5,194 nucleotides of DNA. It comes from an uncultured Pseudorhodobacter sp. Its GTDB lineage: Bacteria; Pseudomonadota; Alphaproteobacteria; Rhodobacterales; Rhodobacteraceae. Under the pieces are notes generated by a model. It did not search any database. It was given only the letters and a program-made list of their open reading frames with translations, and had not been told where the DNA came from. The stretch covers positions 1 to 5,194 of the forward strand of contig CAMFLG010000267.1 in the NCBI GenBank assembly GCA_945957495.1, written 5' to 3'. A program made the position numbers and the translations under genes. Below, one piece after another: positions 5,188 to 5,194 of this stretch; position 1 is the stretch's first letter; every line of letters begins with the position of its first letter.

Positions 5188-5194
5188 GGTGAGC

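Overview
The window looks like chromosomal DNA of an alphaproteobacterium, most likely Rhodobacteraceae (Rhodobacter/roseobacter type). The grounds are high GC, codon choice rich in G/C third positions, the protein families present, and an intergenic element of a kind I recall from that family. No mobile element, CRISPR array, tRNA or rRNA was seen. Coding density is high; the longest non-coding stretches are 1604-1749 and 4238-4352.

Layout, left to right. (1) The 3' part of a PIG3-type NAD(P)H:quinone oxidoreductase gene (+), ending at 756 and followed by a small hairpin. (2) Convergent to it, a cytosolic family-2 sulfotransferase gene (-, 785-1603). Its mRNA leader (1619-1677) holds two perfect, interlocked inverted repeats that predict an H-type pseudoknot stopping 2 nt before the AGGAGG ribosome binding site. 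(3) A divergent AT-rich intergenic region with CAATG/CATTG half-sites spaced 10 bp apart. (4) A three-gene + strand run: a Core-2/I-branching (GT14-like) glycosyltransferase with a large uncharacterised C-terminal domain (1750-3327), a HIT-family nucleotide hydrolase (3332-3703, 4 nt gap) and a DUF1203 protein (3773-4237), closed by a hairpin-plus-T8 terminator (4257-4281). (5) A structured, repeat-like GC-rich intergenic element (about 4283-4350). (6) A - strand pair entering from the right edge: a small two-helix membrane protein (4912-5187) overlapping by 8 nt a YdeI/OmpD-associated family protein (4353-4919).

The sulfotransferase and the glycosyltransferase are divergent neighbours sharing one intergenic region. 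The simplest shared role is building and sulfating a surface or secreted glycan, but this is inferred from families and position only. HIT and DUF1203 are probably passengers of the glycosyltransferase operon. The most noteworthy item is the predicted pseudoknot leader of the sulfotransferase gene, which has the geometry of a translational riboswitch or other cis-regulatory RNA.
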